Both the position numbers and the translations under genes were made by a program. The notes beneath the pieces were generated by a model, which did no database searches, was not told the origin of the DNA, and saw nothing but the letters and a program-made list of their open reading frames with translations. This document shows positions 8,388 through 17,529 of a stretch of DNA of 64,000 nucleotides, in pieces. The DNA is from Psychrobacter sp. Pi2-1. GTDB lineage: Bacteria > Pseudomonadota > Gammaproteobacteria > Pseudomonadales > Moraxellaceae. The DNA lies in NCBI RefSeq assembly GCF_904846645.1, contig NZ_CAJHBO010000013.1, forward strand, positions 1 to 64,000, written 5' to 3'. How positions within the stretch are numbered: position 1 is the first letter of the stretch; every line of letters begins with the position of its first letter.

Positions 8388-9470
8388 ATGACAACATCAG
8401 TTACCCATAATGCAGATATTGACGACGTGAATATTGAAAAATTTATTCCTTTGATTACTCCCGCCGAGCTAAAAGCCGAGCTGCCTCTGTCAGACGACGC
8501 GTATAACACCGTACTAAAAGGTCGTAATACTATTCAAGATATCTTGGATGGTAAAGACAAGCGTTTGTTTGTGGTCATTGGCCCTTGCTCTATTCACGAT
8601 ATCAAAGCCGCTCACGAATATGCCGATCGTTTGGCCGTATTGGCAAAAGAAATCGAAGACAGTGTATTTGTGGTCATGCGTGTTTATTTTGAAAAACCTC
8701 GTACCACGGTTGGCTGGAAAGGCATGATCAACGACCCTGACATGAATGACAGTTTTGATATAGAAAAAGGCTTGCGCACGGCTCGTAAATTGCTACTTGA
8801 TTTGAATGAAAAGGGTCTACCTTGCGCGACTGAAGCACTTGATCCAAATACACCGCAGTACATCCAGGATCTAATCAGCTGGTCAGCCATTGGTGCACGT
8901 ACCACTGAAAGCCAAACGCATCGCGAAATGAGCTCCGGTTTATCATGCCCAGTTGGCTTTAAGAACGGTACTGATGGTGGTATGACGGTTGCTGTAAATG
9001 CTATGCAAGCGGTTAAAGAAGGTCATAGCTTCTTAGGTCTATCATCAGATGGTAAAGTCTCTATCATCAAATCTAAAGGTAATCCTTACGCACACGTGGT
9101 ACTTCGCGGTGGTAACGGTAAACCTAACTATGATGAAACTGCGGTAGCTCAAGTTGAAAATGAGCTAGCAAAAGGCAAAACCAATAGCAAGATTATGATT
9201 GATTCAAGCCATGCTAATTCAGGTAAAGACCCTTACCTACAACCGATGGTTATAAAAAACGTTGCTGAACAAATTCAAAATGGTAATAAATCAATTATCG
9301 GCATGATGATTGAGAGCCATTTAAAAGGCGGCAACCAAAAACTAACTGCTGATTTAAGTCAGCTTGAGTATGGCAAATCTATCACTGATGGCTGCCTAGA
9401 TTGGGATAGCACCGTCACAGCATTACGTGACTTACGTGATATGGTAAAAGATGTACTACCAAATCGCTAA
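8388..9470 (+). CDS. 3-deoxy-7-phosphoheptulonate (DAHP) synthase, class I
   Basis: This enzyme condenses phosphoenolpyruvate and erythrose 4-phosphate in the first step of the shikimate pathway. The 360-residue length fits the AroF/AroG/AroH type I-alpha class. The metal ligand Cys67 is in VIGPCSIHD; the others lie in IDSSHANSGKDP (His), GMMIESHLKGGNQ (Glu) and ITDGCLDW (Asp). The PEP site is marked by GARTTESQTHRE. Such enzymes are feedback-inhibited by one aromatic amino acid; I could not decide whether this is the Phe-, Tyr- or Trp-sensitive form, so no symbol is given. A good promoter precedes it and a strong terminator follows; it is monocistronic. Confidence 0.95.
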   Translation: MTTSVTHNADIDDVNIEKFIPLITPAELKAELPLSDDAYNTVLKGRNTIQDILDGKDKRLFVVIGPCSIHDIKAAHEYADRLAVLAKEIEDSVFVVMRVYFEKPRTTVGWKGMINDPDMNDSFDIEKGLRTARKLLLDLNEKGLPCATEALDPNTPQYIQDLISWSAIGARTTESQTHREMSSGLSCPVGFKNGTDGGMTVAVNAMQAVKEGHSFLGLSSDGKVSIIKSKGNPYAHVVLRGGNGKPNYDETAVAQVENELAKGKTNSKIMIDSSHANSGKDPYLQPMVIKNVAEQIQNGNKSIIGMMIESHLKGGNQKLTADLSQLEYGKSITDGCLDWDSTVTALRDLRDMVKDVLPNR

Positions 9471-9506
9471 TAGCTATCCGCGATAAATTATCGTCGAGCA
9501 AACAAT

Positions 9507-9544
9507 AAAAAGCCCCTTTCGCACTGATGTGAAAGGGGCTTTTT
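9507..9544. terminator. Terminator after the DAHP synthase gene
   Basis: AAAAAGCCCCTTTC (9507-9520) pairs perfectly with GAAAGGGGCTTTTT (9531-9544): a GC-rich core with A and T tails usable in both directions. It lies between this gene and the convergent pepN. Confidence 0.95.
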
Positions 9545-9648
9545 ATTTCTGAACGTTTTATAAGAAATACTGTATTCTAAAACTTGATTAGCAATGACCA
9601 TCAACGATACGTGTTTCATTAATTGGTCAGAGCTAACCCTGCTCTCAA

Positions 9649-12291
9649 TTAACTATTTGCAGCATCTAGCACGCTCTCTAAGCTTTCGAGCACATGCTTA
9701 GATGAGACATTCTTTTGTAAATCTACCAGCTGCTCGTGCGCCATTTGACGGCGCGGCTCAGCCAACGTATTCCAGCGGGCTAGTACTTGCAATAAGCGCG
9801 ATGCCAGTACAGGGTTGGCATCATCTAATTTCTGAATCACACCTGTATACATCTCTAGACCTTCTGCCGTCCAAAGTACCGTCGGTTGCGAACTAAAAGC
9901 GCTGATAACCGAACGGACACGGTTAGGCGTATTCCAATCAAAGTCTGTGTGCGTCAGTAGCGACTTGACCATATCAGGCGTTACATCGTCAGCGGCAGCT
10001 TGTACACTGAACCACAGATCGATAACCAAATCATTTGCTTGGAAACGCTCATAGAAGTCCGCTAAGTACTTATCCGCATCTACCAATTGATGATTGACCA
10101 TGGCCTTCAATGCACCAAAGCGCTCAGTCATACAGCTCGCATTATCATACTGCTGCTGCGCCCAGTCTGCTGCATCATCTACATTGGCAGTCAACGCCAT
10201 GTCAAGCACGACATTACGCAGCGCACGAATGCCTCGAGCTTCAGCGCTATCCTCATAAGCCTGCATTGGCAGGTTATTGTACAGCTCAGCCCATTGGTCT
10301 TTTAACTTACCAGCTACTTGCTTATATAGCCCATCGCGCTGCTCTTTAACCAGCACTGGATCGTAGTCTTTAGAAATAGCAGAAGCCAACTCTTGCGCTG
10401 ATGGAATATCAAGTAACCGTGCCGCTAGCATCGCATCATCAGCCGCTAAGACAGGCAGCGTCTGCGCCAATGCTTCCAAATATATATCAGGGCTGCTCTT
10501 CGCACCTTGTCCTTGCAGCAAAATACGATTTACTAGCATTTGAGTAACCTGCCAGCGGTTAAACCCATTGGTTTCATGCTTAAGCAAGAACGCTAAGTCT
10601 GCATCTTGGTAGTCATAATTAAGCTGTACTGGCGCACTAAAATCACGCAGTAATGATATGACAGGCTCGCTCGCAACGTTTTCGAAGACAAACGTTTGCG
10701 TCGCCTCGTCAAGCAATAACATACGCTCAGCGACGATAGCGCCTGAGTCTTTATCAAACAATGCCGTTGCTACAGGGATCGGCAATGGTTTTGGTGCATC
10801 AAAGCCTTTAACATGGCGTGTCTGCTGATTCAAAGTGATGGTTAGCGTCTGTGCGGTGTTATCGTAAGTTTGAGAGCCAGATACTACTGGTGTACCAGGT
10901 TGACGATACCAATCGATAAAATTCTCGATTTTGTCATCAGTGATACTCAGCGCTGACAAGAAGTCCTCAACCGTTACTGCTTGTCCATCATAACGACGGA
11001 AGTACTCATCTGTTCCTTTTCGGAAATCATCTGCCCCTAACGTATTGGCAATCATACGCACAATTTCAGCGCCTTTCTCATAGACAGTCGTCGTATAAAA
11101 ATTATTAATCTCAACAAAACTTTCTGGACGTACTGGATGTGCTAATGGGCCTGCATCTTCGCTGAATTGATGGGCACGCAAGGTCGCCACGTCATCAATA
11201 CGTTGTACCGCACTTGACTGTTGGTCTGCTGAAAATGACTGATCACGGTAAACGGTAAAACCTTCTTTCAAGCACAGCTGAAACCAGTCACGGCAAGTAA
11301 TACGGTTACCTGTCCAGTTATGAAAATACTCATGAGCGATAATGGCTTTTACGCTAAAACTACGCGCATCAGTGGTCGTTTCAGGGCTAGATAACACACA
11401 AGCAGTATTAAAAATATTCAAGCCCTTATTTTCCATCGCCCCCATATTAAACTGGCTGACCGCCACAATCATGTAACGATCTAGATCGTAGGCTCGTCCA
11501 TAATTGACCTCATCCCACTTCATCGCATCTTTTAGGGCTTGCATACCGACATCGCATTTATCGATATCAGCAGACTTGGCATACAACTCAAGCAACACTT
11601 CTCGACCTTCGCTGGTCGTATAAGAATCTGTCAATACATCTAAATCGGCAACCACACAGGCAAATAGATAGCTTGGCTTATTGGTTGGATCGTGCCAGAT
11701 GGCATAATGACGGTCTGGCGCATTGGCCACTTCAGCTGCTTCGACTAAGTTACCATTGGCCAATAATGTCGGATAGCGCTTATCTGCCTCAAGTCGCGTG
11801 GTAAATATTGCTAGTACATCAGGGCGGTCTGGATAGAAAGTTATCTTACGAAAACCTTCTGGCTCACACTGAGTCACAAACATCGTATCGTCACCACTAC
11901 CGGCCATATATAAACCTTCAAGCGCAGTGTTGGTCTGTGGGCAGATGCGTACTTGAATATCTAAAGTAGCTCGCTCAGGGGCATTATAAATCGTCAGCTT
12001 ACCTGTTTCCTGCTGATAATCCTCAGTGGTTAGTGCCTTACCGTTCATCGTAATCGTTAGCAACTCTAACGACTCACCAAATAAGACAATATCCCCTGCC
12101 GTTTGACGTACCATCTCAAGCGTACTGTCTACCTGCGCATAATCTTCAAACAGCTTAATATCTAAATGTACCGTATCGACATCAAAACTTGGTTTGGTAT
12201 AGTCTTTTAGATTAATCTTGCTTGGCGCGTGGGGCGGCACATCTGGCATTTCAGGATTGATGATTTGTGCATCAGTTTCAGCAGTAGACAT
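9649..12291 (-). CDS. pepN: Aminopeptidase N (M1 family)
   Basis: A cytoplasmic zinc aminopeptidase that removes N-terminal residues from peptides. The 880-residue length matches the proteobacterial PepN type. The substrate-binding GAMEN motif is at residues 284-288. The zinc motif is HEYFH (H320, E321, H324), with the third ligand E343 in LKEG. The N-terminal beta domain, the catalytic domain and the long alpha-helical C-terminal domain are all present without interruption. The start at 12291 has AGGA six to seven nt upstream. It appears monocistronic; a 15-bp tandem repeat lies in its upstream region. Confidence 0.96.
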   Translation of the reverse strand: MSTAETDAQIINPEMPDVPPHAPSKINLKDYTKPSFDVDTVHLDIKLFEDYAQVDSTLEMVRQTAGDIVLFGESLELLTITMNGKALTTEDYQQETGKLTIYNAPERATLDIQVRICPQTNTALEGLYMAGSGDDTMFVTQCEPEGFRKITFYPDRPDVLAIFTTRLEADKRYPTLLANGNLVEAAEVANAPDRHYAIWHDPTNKPSYLFACVVADLDVLTDSYTTSEGREVLLELYAKSADIDKCDVGMQALKDAMKWDEVNYGRAYDLDRYMIVAVSQFNMGAMENKGLNIFNTACVLSSPETTTDARSFSVKAIIAHEYFHNWTGNRITCRDWFQLCLKEGFTVYRDQSFSADQQSSAVQRIDDVATLRAHQFSEDAGPLAHPVRPESFVEINNFYTTTVYEKGAEIVRMIANTLGADDFRKGTDEYFRRYDGQAVTVEDFLSALSITDDKIENFIDWYRQPGTPVVSGSQTYDNTAQTLTITLNQQTRHVKGFDAPKPLPIPVATALFDKDSGAIVAERMLLLDEATQTFVFENVASEPVISLLRDFSAPVQLNYDYQDADLAFLLKHETNGFNRWQVTQMLVNRILLQGQGAKSSPDIYLEALAQTLPVLAADDAMLAARLLDIPSAQELASAISKDYDPVLVKEQRDGLYKQVAGKLKDQWAELYNNLPMQAYEDSAEARGIRALRNVVLDMALTANVDDAADWAQQQYDNASCMTERFGALKAMVNHQLVDADKYLADFYERFQANDLVIDLWFSVQAAADDVTPDMVKSLLTHTDFDWNTPNRVRSVISAFSSQPTVLWTAEGLEMYTGVIQKLDDANPVLASRLLQVLARWNTLAEPRRQMAHEQLVDLQKNVSSKHVLESLESVLDAANS

Positions 12292-12685
12292 ATGGTGTCC
12301 TATTATTATCGTTGATTTGGTTATAAGGTAGTTTTACTGGGGATAAGTAATATAGTAATGAGCAATATAATAATGAGTAGTATCATTTCGCTATTTGCAA
12401 AAGGCAATAGTGTAAATAAAGACTTTATCTATAGGCTAACTAATCAGCTAAGCGCTTAATAAGCTAAGCATATACACAAAAATTTGCAATGATTAAGCTA
12501 ATTTTACTTTCTCTTTAAGCTTATAGCTAGATTGACCTAAATCGCCAAATTTCAAGTATGTAGAATAAGATATCGTCGGTTCAAGATAATTTAAATATGA
12601 AACATACGTTATCAATTGGATAATGTCGTTGAAAATGATTTAATAGTCGTACTGATGACCAACCATTTAACTAACGGCCTATTAT
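12292..12685. other. Divergent intergenic region between pepN and the DUF6231-like gene
   Basis: About 390 nt, AT-rich, with no plausible gene. It contains the tandem repeat at 12346-12388 and two copies of AGCTAAGC separated by a short palindromic stretch near 12447-12470. Promoters for both flanking genes must lie here. Confidence 0.4.
12346..12388. repeat. 15-bp imperfect tandem repeat upstream of pepN
   Basis: AGTAATATAGTAATG (12346-12360) is followed directly by AGCAATATAATAATG (12361-12375; two differences) and by a decayed third copy to 12388. It lies 55 nt upstream of the pepN start. Confidence 0.6.
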
Positions 12686-13294
12686 ATGACAAAAAATACG
12701 GTGAAACGCGCAGACATTACCCTACCTTTGCTTATAGAGTATGTTGACGCGCTACTACCCTCATTGACGACTCAGACAGAACTATCACCTGAGCATAACA
12801 AAGATAATAATGAAGCATTATGGGTAACACATAACCATGCGGATTTATTAGCACTACAAGCACAACTTGACGATACTACATCTATTAATGAGAACACTGA
12901 AGCGAAGCTGAACGCACGCCATTTATCAACGTTATCAGATCTTGCTAAACAGCATGTACCTGATCGTTATGAGCTTGCTTGCTTTTGGCTGCCCACCTTG
13001 TCAGAAGAGCTGACTCAACACTATGTGCCGCTACTCATGCGTTACCGTGACCTGTATGCCGCGCATTTACTTATTGCATTAGATAGCTCTGTAGACTTAA
13101 AACCTTATGGCTTTACGCCATTTGATATATTAAGTGAGCCCTCTCTAAATATTGACGATATTCAATCTATTACCTCGTCAACCGTTACTGCGACGCTTTG
13201 GCAATTTAATCTATATGACTATAAACAACTACCGAATTGGCTCAATGCTGATTACTGGGCTAACCCTGAAAACTGGGGCAAGCACCGCTGGTAA
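12686..13294 (+). CDS. Conserved hypothetical protein, DUF6231-like
   Basis: The 202-residue protein has no signal peptide or membrane segment. A nucleotide- or cofactor-binding start is not obvious. Landmarks are ERYELACFWLP-like text (DRYELACFWLP), YRDLYAAHLLIALD, YGFTPFDI, and a C-terminus rich in aromatics, LYDYKQLPNWLNADYW then PENWGKHRW. From memory the last part resembles the DUF6231 family of Pseudomonas and relatives, where the WLN..W.NPE.W pattern is conserved; this is unverified. It is read 141 nt ahead of pal on the same strand. The N-terminal 60 residues look variable. No function is known. Confidence 0.6.
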   Translation: MTKNTVKRADITLPLLIEYVDALLPSLTTQTELSPEHNKDNNEALWVTHNHADLLALQAQLDDTTSINENTEAKLNARHLSTLSDLAKQHVPDRYELACFWLPTLSEELTQHYVPLLMRYRDLYAAHLLIALDSSVDLKPYGFTPFDILSEPSLNIDDIQSITSSTVTATLWQFNLYDYKQLPNWLNADYWANPENWGKHRW

Positions 13295-13435
13295 TACACT
13301 TAATTTTATCTATCGTAATTTACAGTAAAAATACTTACATAAATTAACATTTAGTATATTATAGATAGAGATTGCCTAAGTTTTATCGGAAGCAGTTTAA
13401 AAAAACAAATTTAATTAAAATTTTAGGAGCTCGTC

Positions 13436-13954
13436 ATGTCAATCAGTTTTTCTAAGATCGCTGTTCTTGCTGTACTATCAAGCGCTGTTACACTGACCAC
13501 TGGTTGTGCTACCAAGCGTTCTACCTCAGAAGTTGTCGTTGCCCCGCTAGGTATTCCAGGTGGACAAGTTGGCTACAATGGTGCGGTTATCGTTGATAAT
13601 TCAAACGCTGTCATCACTGGCGCTGAGAATATCCAAGCAGTGGTCTACTTTGCCTTTGATAGCAGCGAAATTACTGCTCAATCAGCGAGCGTCCTTAACC
13701 AACACGTAAGCCTGCTAAATTCAAACCCAGCAGCGACTGTCGTTATCGCAGGTCACACTGATGAGCGCGGTAGCCGTGAATATAACATGGCACTAGGTGA
13801 GCGACGCGCACAAGCTGCACGTAACTACCTTGCTGCTCAAGGTGTGACTGCAAACAACATTCGTGTCATTAGCTATGGTGAAGAGCGCCCTGCAGCAGCT
13901 GGCAACACTGAAGACGCGTATGCACAAAACCGCCGTGCTGAGCTGTCTTACTAA
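13436..13954 (+). CDS. pal: Peptidoglycan-associated lipoprotein (OmpA-like)
   Basis: A 172-residue outer-membrane lipoprotein that anchors the envelope to peptidoglycan and works with the Tol proteins in outer-membrane constriction. The signal peptide ends at lipobox LTTGC (Cys24). After a short linker, the OmpA C-terminal domain begins at AVVYFAFDSSEI. The peptidoglycan-binding signature, IAGHTDERGSREYN through LGERRAQAARNYL, spans roughly residues 103-132. AGGAGCTCGTC precedes the ATG. The usual tolQRAB genes are not next to it, so Pal is separated from the Tol cluster or is a Pal paralogue. A terminator follows at once. Confidence 0.9.
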   Translation: MSISFSKIAVLAVLSSAVTLTTGCATKRSTSEVVVAPLGIPGGQVGYNGAVIVDNSNAVITGAENIQAVVYFAFDSSEITAQSASVLNQHVSLLNSNPAATVVIAGHTDERGSREYNMALGERRAQAARNYLAAQGVTANNIRVISYGEERPAAAGNTEDAYAQNRRAELSY

Positions 13955-13995
13955 ATTGTGATTTAGCGTTATTTATAGCGTTTGATAGTTTAATG

Positions 13996-14027
13996 AAAGC
14001 CCAGCAATAGTATATTGCTGGGCTTTT
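13996..14027 (+). terminator. Terminator after pal
   Basis: AAAGCCCAGCAATA (13996-14009) and TATTGCTGGGCTTT (14013-14026) form a perfect 14-bp stem with a 3-nt loop, followed by further T. Confidence 0.93.
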
Positions 14028-14173
14028 GATATTTTTGACCAGATAATTAAAAATAGAGTATTTAGATATAGCTGTTGAGATATAACTATCTACGTATCAA
14101 ATACATAGCGTTCAAATTTATACATTTTTATACACTCAATTCTATAACAATCGTTTTTGATGACTAGTAATAT

Positions 14174-14989
14174 ATGCCGACTTCCAACCTTACCCAGATA
14201 CAGTACACTCAACTCGACACCAAGACATGGTGTGTGACGGCCCAAGTGAGCGAGTCAATCAGTCATTCAGTCACTGAGAGCTTGTGGAAAAAGTCATTAT
14301 GGTTGTCATCATGTAATACGTCGTGTAAAGACATCATCAAGTTCAACAGCCTAAATTGGCACTATCAGGTGGCGACAGCAGCACCTAGACACTTAGTGCC
14401 TGCTCTAGCACGTAAACAGCGTCAGCAGCAGCGGCAAGGCGTCAGGCAACTATTGCAAGAGCTGCTCAATAAGTTAGAAATAGATGACACCTTGGATGAG
14501 TCAAGCTTTCCCTATCGACTCGTTAATAGTCAGCATTACGTATGCTTTAGCCATACAGGAGCTGGTAGTTCAAAGCAAACCACAAAATCGAATCAGACAA
14601 ATTGTACACGTTTACACAGCAAAATAGCGGTTGTTATCAGTCGTCAGCGCCCTGCTGGTATCGATATAGAGGCCAATAACATTGCATGGCATGTAGTCAA
14701 ACGTTTCTATTCAAAGAGCGAGTTGGCTATTTTACAAGAGCTATCTACAGATCAGCGAGAACGCGCTGCCAAACTGTTATGGCAAATAAAAGAAAGCTTT
14801 ATCAAAGTCAACCAATATACATTAGCTCAAGGTCTGGGTATGGATTACTCCCACCTTATTCTTAGCTTAATCGAGAGTGATAATAATACTAACTCTCCTT
14901 CTGTACTCAATGATAGTAAGGATACGGATTACCAATCTGTTTACCGCATTGCCACGTTACAATCTCAGCAAACTGTCATTGTTTTTTGA
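14174..14989 (+). CDS. 4'-phosphopantetheinyl transferase superfamily protein
   Basis: Such enzymes transfer the phosphopantetheine arm from CoA to carrier proteins. The 271-residue protein carries both diagnostic magnesium/CoA motifs: GIDIE at residues 162-166 and WQIKESFIK at 203-211 (the W-x-x-K-E-x-x-x-K pattern). This is the Sfp/AcpT-like architecture of two half-domains; the N-terminal half is divergent. A Ser/Thr/Asn-rich stretch interrupts the region before the first motif (about 128-148). No carrier protein or synthase gene is nearby, so the target is unknown. No clear ribosome-binding site precedes the ATG, so the start is uncertain. Confidence 0.82.
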   Translation: MPTSNLTQIQYTQLDTKTWCVTAQVSESISHSVTESLWKKSLWLSSCNTSCKDIIKFNSLNWHYQVATAAPRHLVPALARKQRQQQRQGVRQLLQELLNKLEIDDTLDESSFPYRLVNSQHYVCFSHTGAGSSKQTTKSNQTNCTRLHSKIAVVISRQRPAGIDIEANNIAWHVVKRFYSKSELAILQELSTDQRERAAKLLWQIKESFIKVNQYTLAQGLGMDYSHLILSLIESDNNTNSPSVLNDSKDTDYQSVYRIATLQSQQTVIVF

Positions 14990-15056
14990 GCAGAGTTTTC
15001 TGAGTAAAGTTCAAACCTGATTTTTAGAATATCTTTTAATACTTTATTTTAAGCAT

Positions 15057-15088
15057 AAAAAAACGACCCTAAAAAGGATCGTTTTTTT
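15057..15088. terminator. Bidirectional terminator between the phosphopantetheinyl transferase and outer-membrane protein genes
   Basis: AAAACGACCCT and AGGATCGTTTT pair with one mismatch. A7 precedes the stem (15057-15063) and T7 follows it (15082-15088), so it works for both convergent transcripts. Confidence 0.85.
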
Positions 15089-15125
15089 ATTTTCTACTAA
15101 TAACAGTCTTTAAACTGTGATTAGA

Positions 15126-15977
15126 TTAGAAACGGTAAGTTGCACCAAGTTTAACAATTGGGAACCACTCTAACCAATCTTTATCTTCTAAATCTTTCTC
15201 AGCTTGGTCAGCTACAAGTTCTGCATCTGGATTAGTATTACCAGCTACGCGATTAATTGTTGCAGTGGTTTTACCCATATATGCTGCGCCAACTTCACCA
15301 AACAAACCAAAATTGTTAGTAATATTAGGACGGAAACCAACTGTTAGGTAAGGTGCTAACTTGTTACGATGTTCAATAGTCCCTTCTAAAGCACCTACGT
15401 CACTTAATAGATACTCTTCACCATTAACACTGTAATACGCGTCGTCACCACTACCCTCAGGATTTGCACGCACATCAATATCGTTGTCAGGAACGATGAT
15501 ACCAGCACCCATCGTGAACCAGTTACCAGTAGGACGCAATTGCACACCTAAGTAAGGATTGCTAAAATCACTATCAACATCATAATTGATGTCATTTGCG
15601 TCAAAATCACCGCCGAAAAGGTCAGCTACATCGCCACCTGCCCAACCAGCTTGCAATTCAGTTTTCTCATTTAGTGACCAACCGATGTTAGCACCATAAC
15701 CTAGAGTACCAACTTCAGCACTAACAGATGCTGGGTTGATAGCTGTTTGGAACAAAGTTTTAGTGCTACCAAGTACCGCACCAGTAGTGTTGCGTACTAC
15801 ACCAGCGTCAGCATTGTATGCATAAGCAGCAGGTTCTGCTTCATAGGCTACAGCAACTGGCTCAGCTTCATATGCAACTGCAGCGTTATTATCAACAACG
15901 ATAACTGGCTCAGCAGCTAATGCAGCAGTTGATGCTAGAACAGCAGCAGAGATTGCCGTCAATTTAATCAATTTCAT
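15126..15977 (-). CDS. Outer-membrane beta-barrel protein (OmpW/porin-like)
   Basis: From the ATG at 15977, with TAGGAG 8 nt upstream, the protein is 283 residues. The upstream in-frame start at 16013 is rejected because it would spoil the signal peptide. A Sec signal ends at ALAAEP. The mature N-terminus is odd: VAYEAEPVAVAYEAEPAAYAY, two or three near-copies of an AYEAEP unit. The remainder alternates polar and aromatic residues in beta-strand fashion and ends in YRF, the classical C-terminal aromatic of outer-membrane proteins. The family cannot be named with confidence; it resembles small Acinetobacter/Psychrobacter barrels with Gly/Asp-rich loops. It is monocistronic, with a long 5' region of about 590 nt. 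Confidence 0.7.
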   Translation of the reverse strand: MKLIKLTAISAAVLASTAALAAEPVIVVDNNAAVAYEAEPVAVAYEAEPAAYAYNADAGVVRNTTGAVLGSTKTLFQTAINPASVSAEVGTLGYGANIGWSLNEKTELQAGWAGGDVADLFGGDFDANDINYDVDSDFSNPYLGVQLRPTGNWFTMGAGIIVPDNDIDVRANPEGSGDDAYYSVNGEEYLLSDVGALEGTIEHRNKLAPYLTVGFRPNITNNFGLFGEVGAAYMGKTTATINRVAGNTNPDAELVADQAEKDLEDKDWLEWFPIVKLGATYRF

Positions 15978-16570
15978 AATTATTCTCCTAAAGTGTGAAA
16001 TAAACCCGCCCATAAAAAACGATGATTGTGCTTTTGTTAAACCATCATTTTGTTGAGGTGATTAAAACAATTCTGACTTAAAAAGTCACCCCTACTGATG
16101 CTGTTTTTATTTGCCATTATGTAAAGATTGCATAGGTACTGTAATAATTGCTACACCAATCTGCAAAAATTCGCCTTTATGTTACATAACGTCCTTAAAG
16201 TAACCAAACAGCGTAAACATGAGACTTATCTTGCTTAATGTTTATGTAAGGGTATTGCAAAACATGTCCACATAATTATCTAAAATATCGTCCGACTCAA
16301 TGACAGTTATATGGCTTAACCTTACCAAATAGTGTGGCTTGTGAGTTGACGTATCTATTGTTACTTATATAAGAAAATCTACACCAACAAATAAAACGAT
16401 ATAAATGATCTCATATAACGCGACTAACGCTTGCCTCAAGCGAATATTATGCTAAATTAGTTGTTATAATAGATTTGTTATAGAACGTCAGCATTGTCAC
16501 TATTTGTCTTATTTATGAAAACCTTGTGACGCTGTTTGCTCTATTTCTTTACTCCTACTGAGTCATATAT
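15978..16570. other. Long divergent intergenic region (593 nt) between the barrel protein and IclR genes
   Basis: No gene is visible. Near the IclR gene two copies of TTGTTATA lie 16 nt apart around 16460-16485, one forming a TATAAT-like -10. The barrel-protein side holds an imperfect dyad (about 16020-16048). The length suggests a long leader or extensive regulation of the outer-membrane protein. Confidence 0.4.
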
Positions 16571-17329
16571 ATGCCTAAAGTATCTTCGATTACCCGTGTC
16601 CTAGAAATCATCGAAGCAGTGTCTTATGCTTCAAAACCGCTTTCTCCACTCGAGCTTTCACAAGAACTAGATATTCCTAAACCGACCATTCATAGATTGA
16701 TTCAAAACTTAGTTGATGATGGTTTTTTGACTGTTGATATTGGTGGCAGTATTATCCCTGGTAAGCGCGTACGCAATTTGAGCGTTGAGCTATGGCAACA
16801 ACGACTGTTCTTTAACGAGCGTCAGATGATTTTGCAAAAACTGGTTGATGAGCTTAAAGAAACTTGCGGTATTGGCATTCCCTATCATATGGATATGATC
16901 TATACCAACCGTGCTCAGACGACCTTGCCACTACAGATTTATCTTCCTGTCGGGGCAAAGTCACCTATGTGGTGTACAGCGACTGGCAAGCTCTATCTAA
17001 GCCAATTATCTACGACTAGCCGTATGAAAATATTACAAGGGTTACCACTAGATAAGTTCACTAAGAATACCATTACTGATATCGATGCATTAAATGCCGA
17101 GCTTGATCGTATCGCTGATACTGGTATCGGCATCGATAACGAGGAGTTTATCTCTGAGATGGTCGCAGTGGCTGTACCTATACTGGACAAAAAGTCACGC
17201 TATCTGGCTTCTCTCTATCTGCATGCACCAACCATACGGGTATCACTTGACGATCTGCTGACTCATGTACCACGCCTACAAAAAGCCGCACAAGACGTTC
17301 AGACGCTCGTCTACGATCTGCAAAGCTAA
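16571..17329 (+). CDS. IclR-family transcriptional regulator
   Basis: The 252-residue protein has an N-terminal winged helix-turn-helix (about residues 5-60, with LSPLELSQELDIPKPTIHR as the recognition unit). The C-terminal IclR ligand-binding domain shows the usual CTATGKLYLSQL and GIGIDNEEFISEMVAVAVPI motifs. IclR proteins sense small organic acids and repress or activate catabolic genes. It faces the valine/isobutyrate catabolic block that begins 200 nt downstream on the opposite strand, so it is a reasonable candidate regulator of that block, though convergent placement is weaker evidence than a divergent promoter would be. The ribosome-binding site is weak. Confidence 0.88.
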   Translation: MPKVSSITRVLEIIEAVSYASKPLSPLELSQELDIPKPTIHRLIQNLVDDGFLTVDIGGSIIPGKRVRNLSVELWQQRLFFNERQMILQKLVDELKETCGIGIPYHMDMIYTNRAQTTLPLQIYLPVGAKSPMWCTATGKLYLSQLSTTSRMKILQGLPLDKFTKNTITDIDALNAELDRIADTGIGIDNEEFISEMVAVAVPILDKKSRYLASLYLHAPTIRVSLDDLLTHVPRLQKAAQDVQTLVYDLQS

Positions 17330-17347
17330 TACTATCTATTAGCCATC

Positions 17348-17386
17348 AAAAAAGGTCTACGCTATGATTTTAGCGTAGACCTTTTT
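17348..17386. terminator. Terminator after the IclR gene
   Basis: AAAAAGGTCTACGCTA (17349-17364) pairs perfectly with its complement at 17371-17386, with a 6-nt loop and T-rich downstream sequence. It is symmetrical enough to stop the mmsB transcript as well. Confidence 0.93.
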
Positions 17387-17449
17387 CTTTTTAGCAAATG
17401 CATTCTCTTAATTAATGCCACCTACTAATGATACGAAAAATTCTTAATA

Positions 17450-17497
17450 TTAGTATCTTTAAGAATTGGTATTCCTAAAAATTGATATGTCTAAGAA
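17450..17497. repeat. 16-bp imperfect tandem repeat, three copies, downstream of mmsB
   Basis: TTAGTATCTTTAAGAA (17450-17465), TTGGTATTCCTAAAAA (17466-17481) and TTGATATGTCTAAGAA (17482-17497) share the pattern TTrrTATnnyTAArAA. They lie between the terminator and the mmsB stop codon. Confidence 0.65.
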
Positions 17498-17529
17498 GGT
17501 TACATTCAAAAGAGAAGCAGTCAAGAGAG

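Noticed and set aside
15978-16013. Upstream start of the outer-membrane protein at 16013
   Set aside because: It would bury the signal peptide; the ATG at 15977 has TAGGAG at 8 nt.
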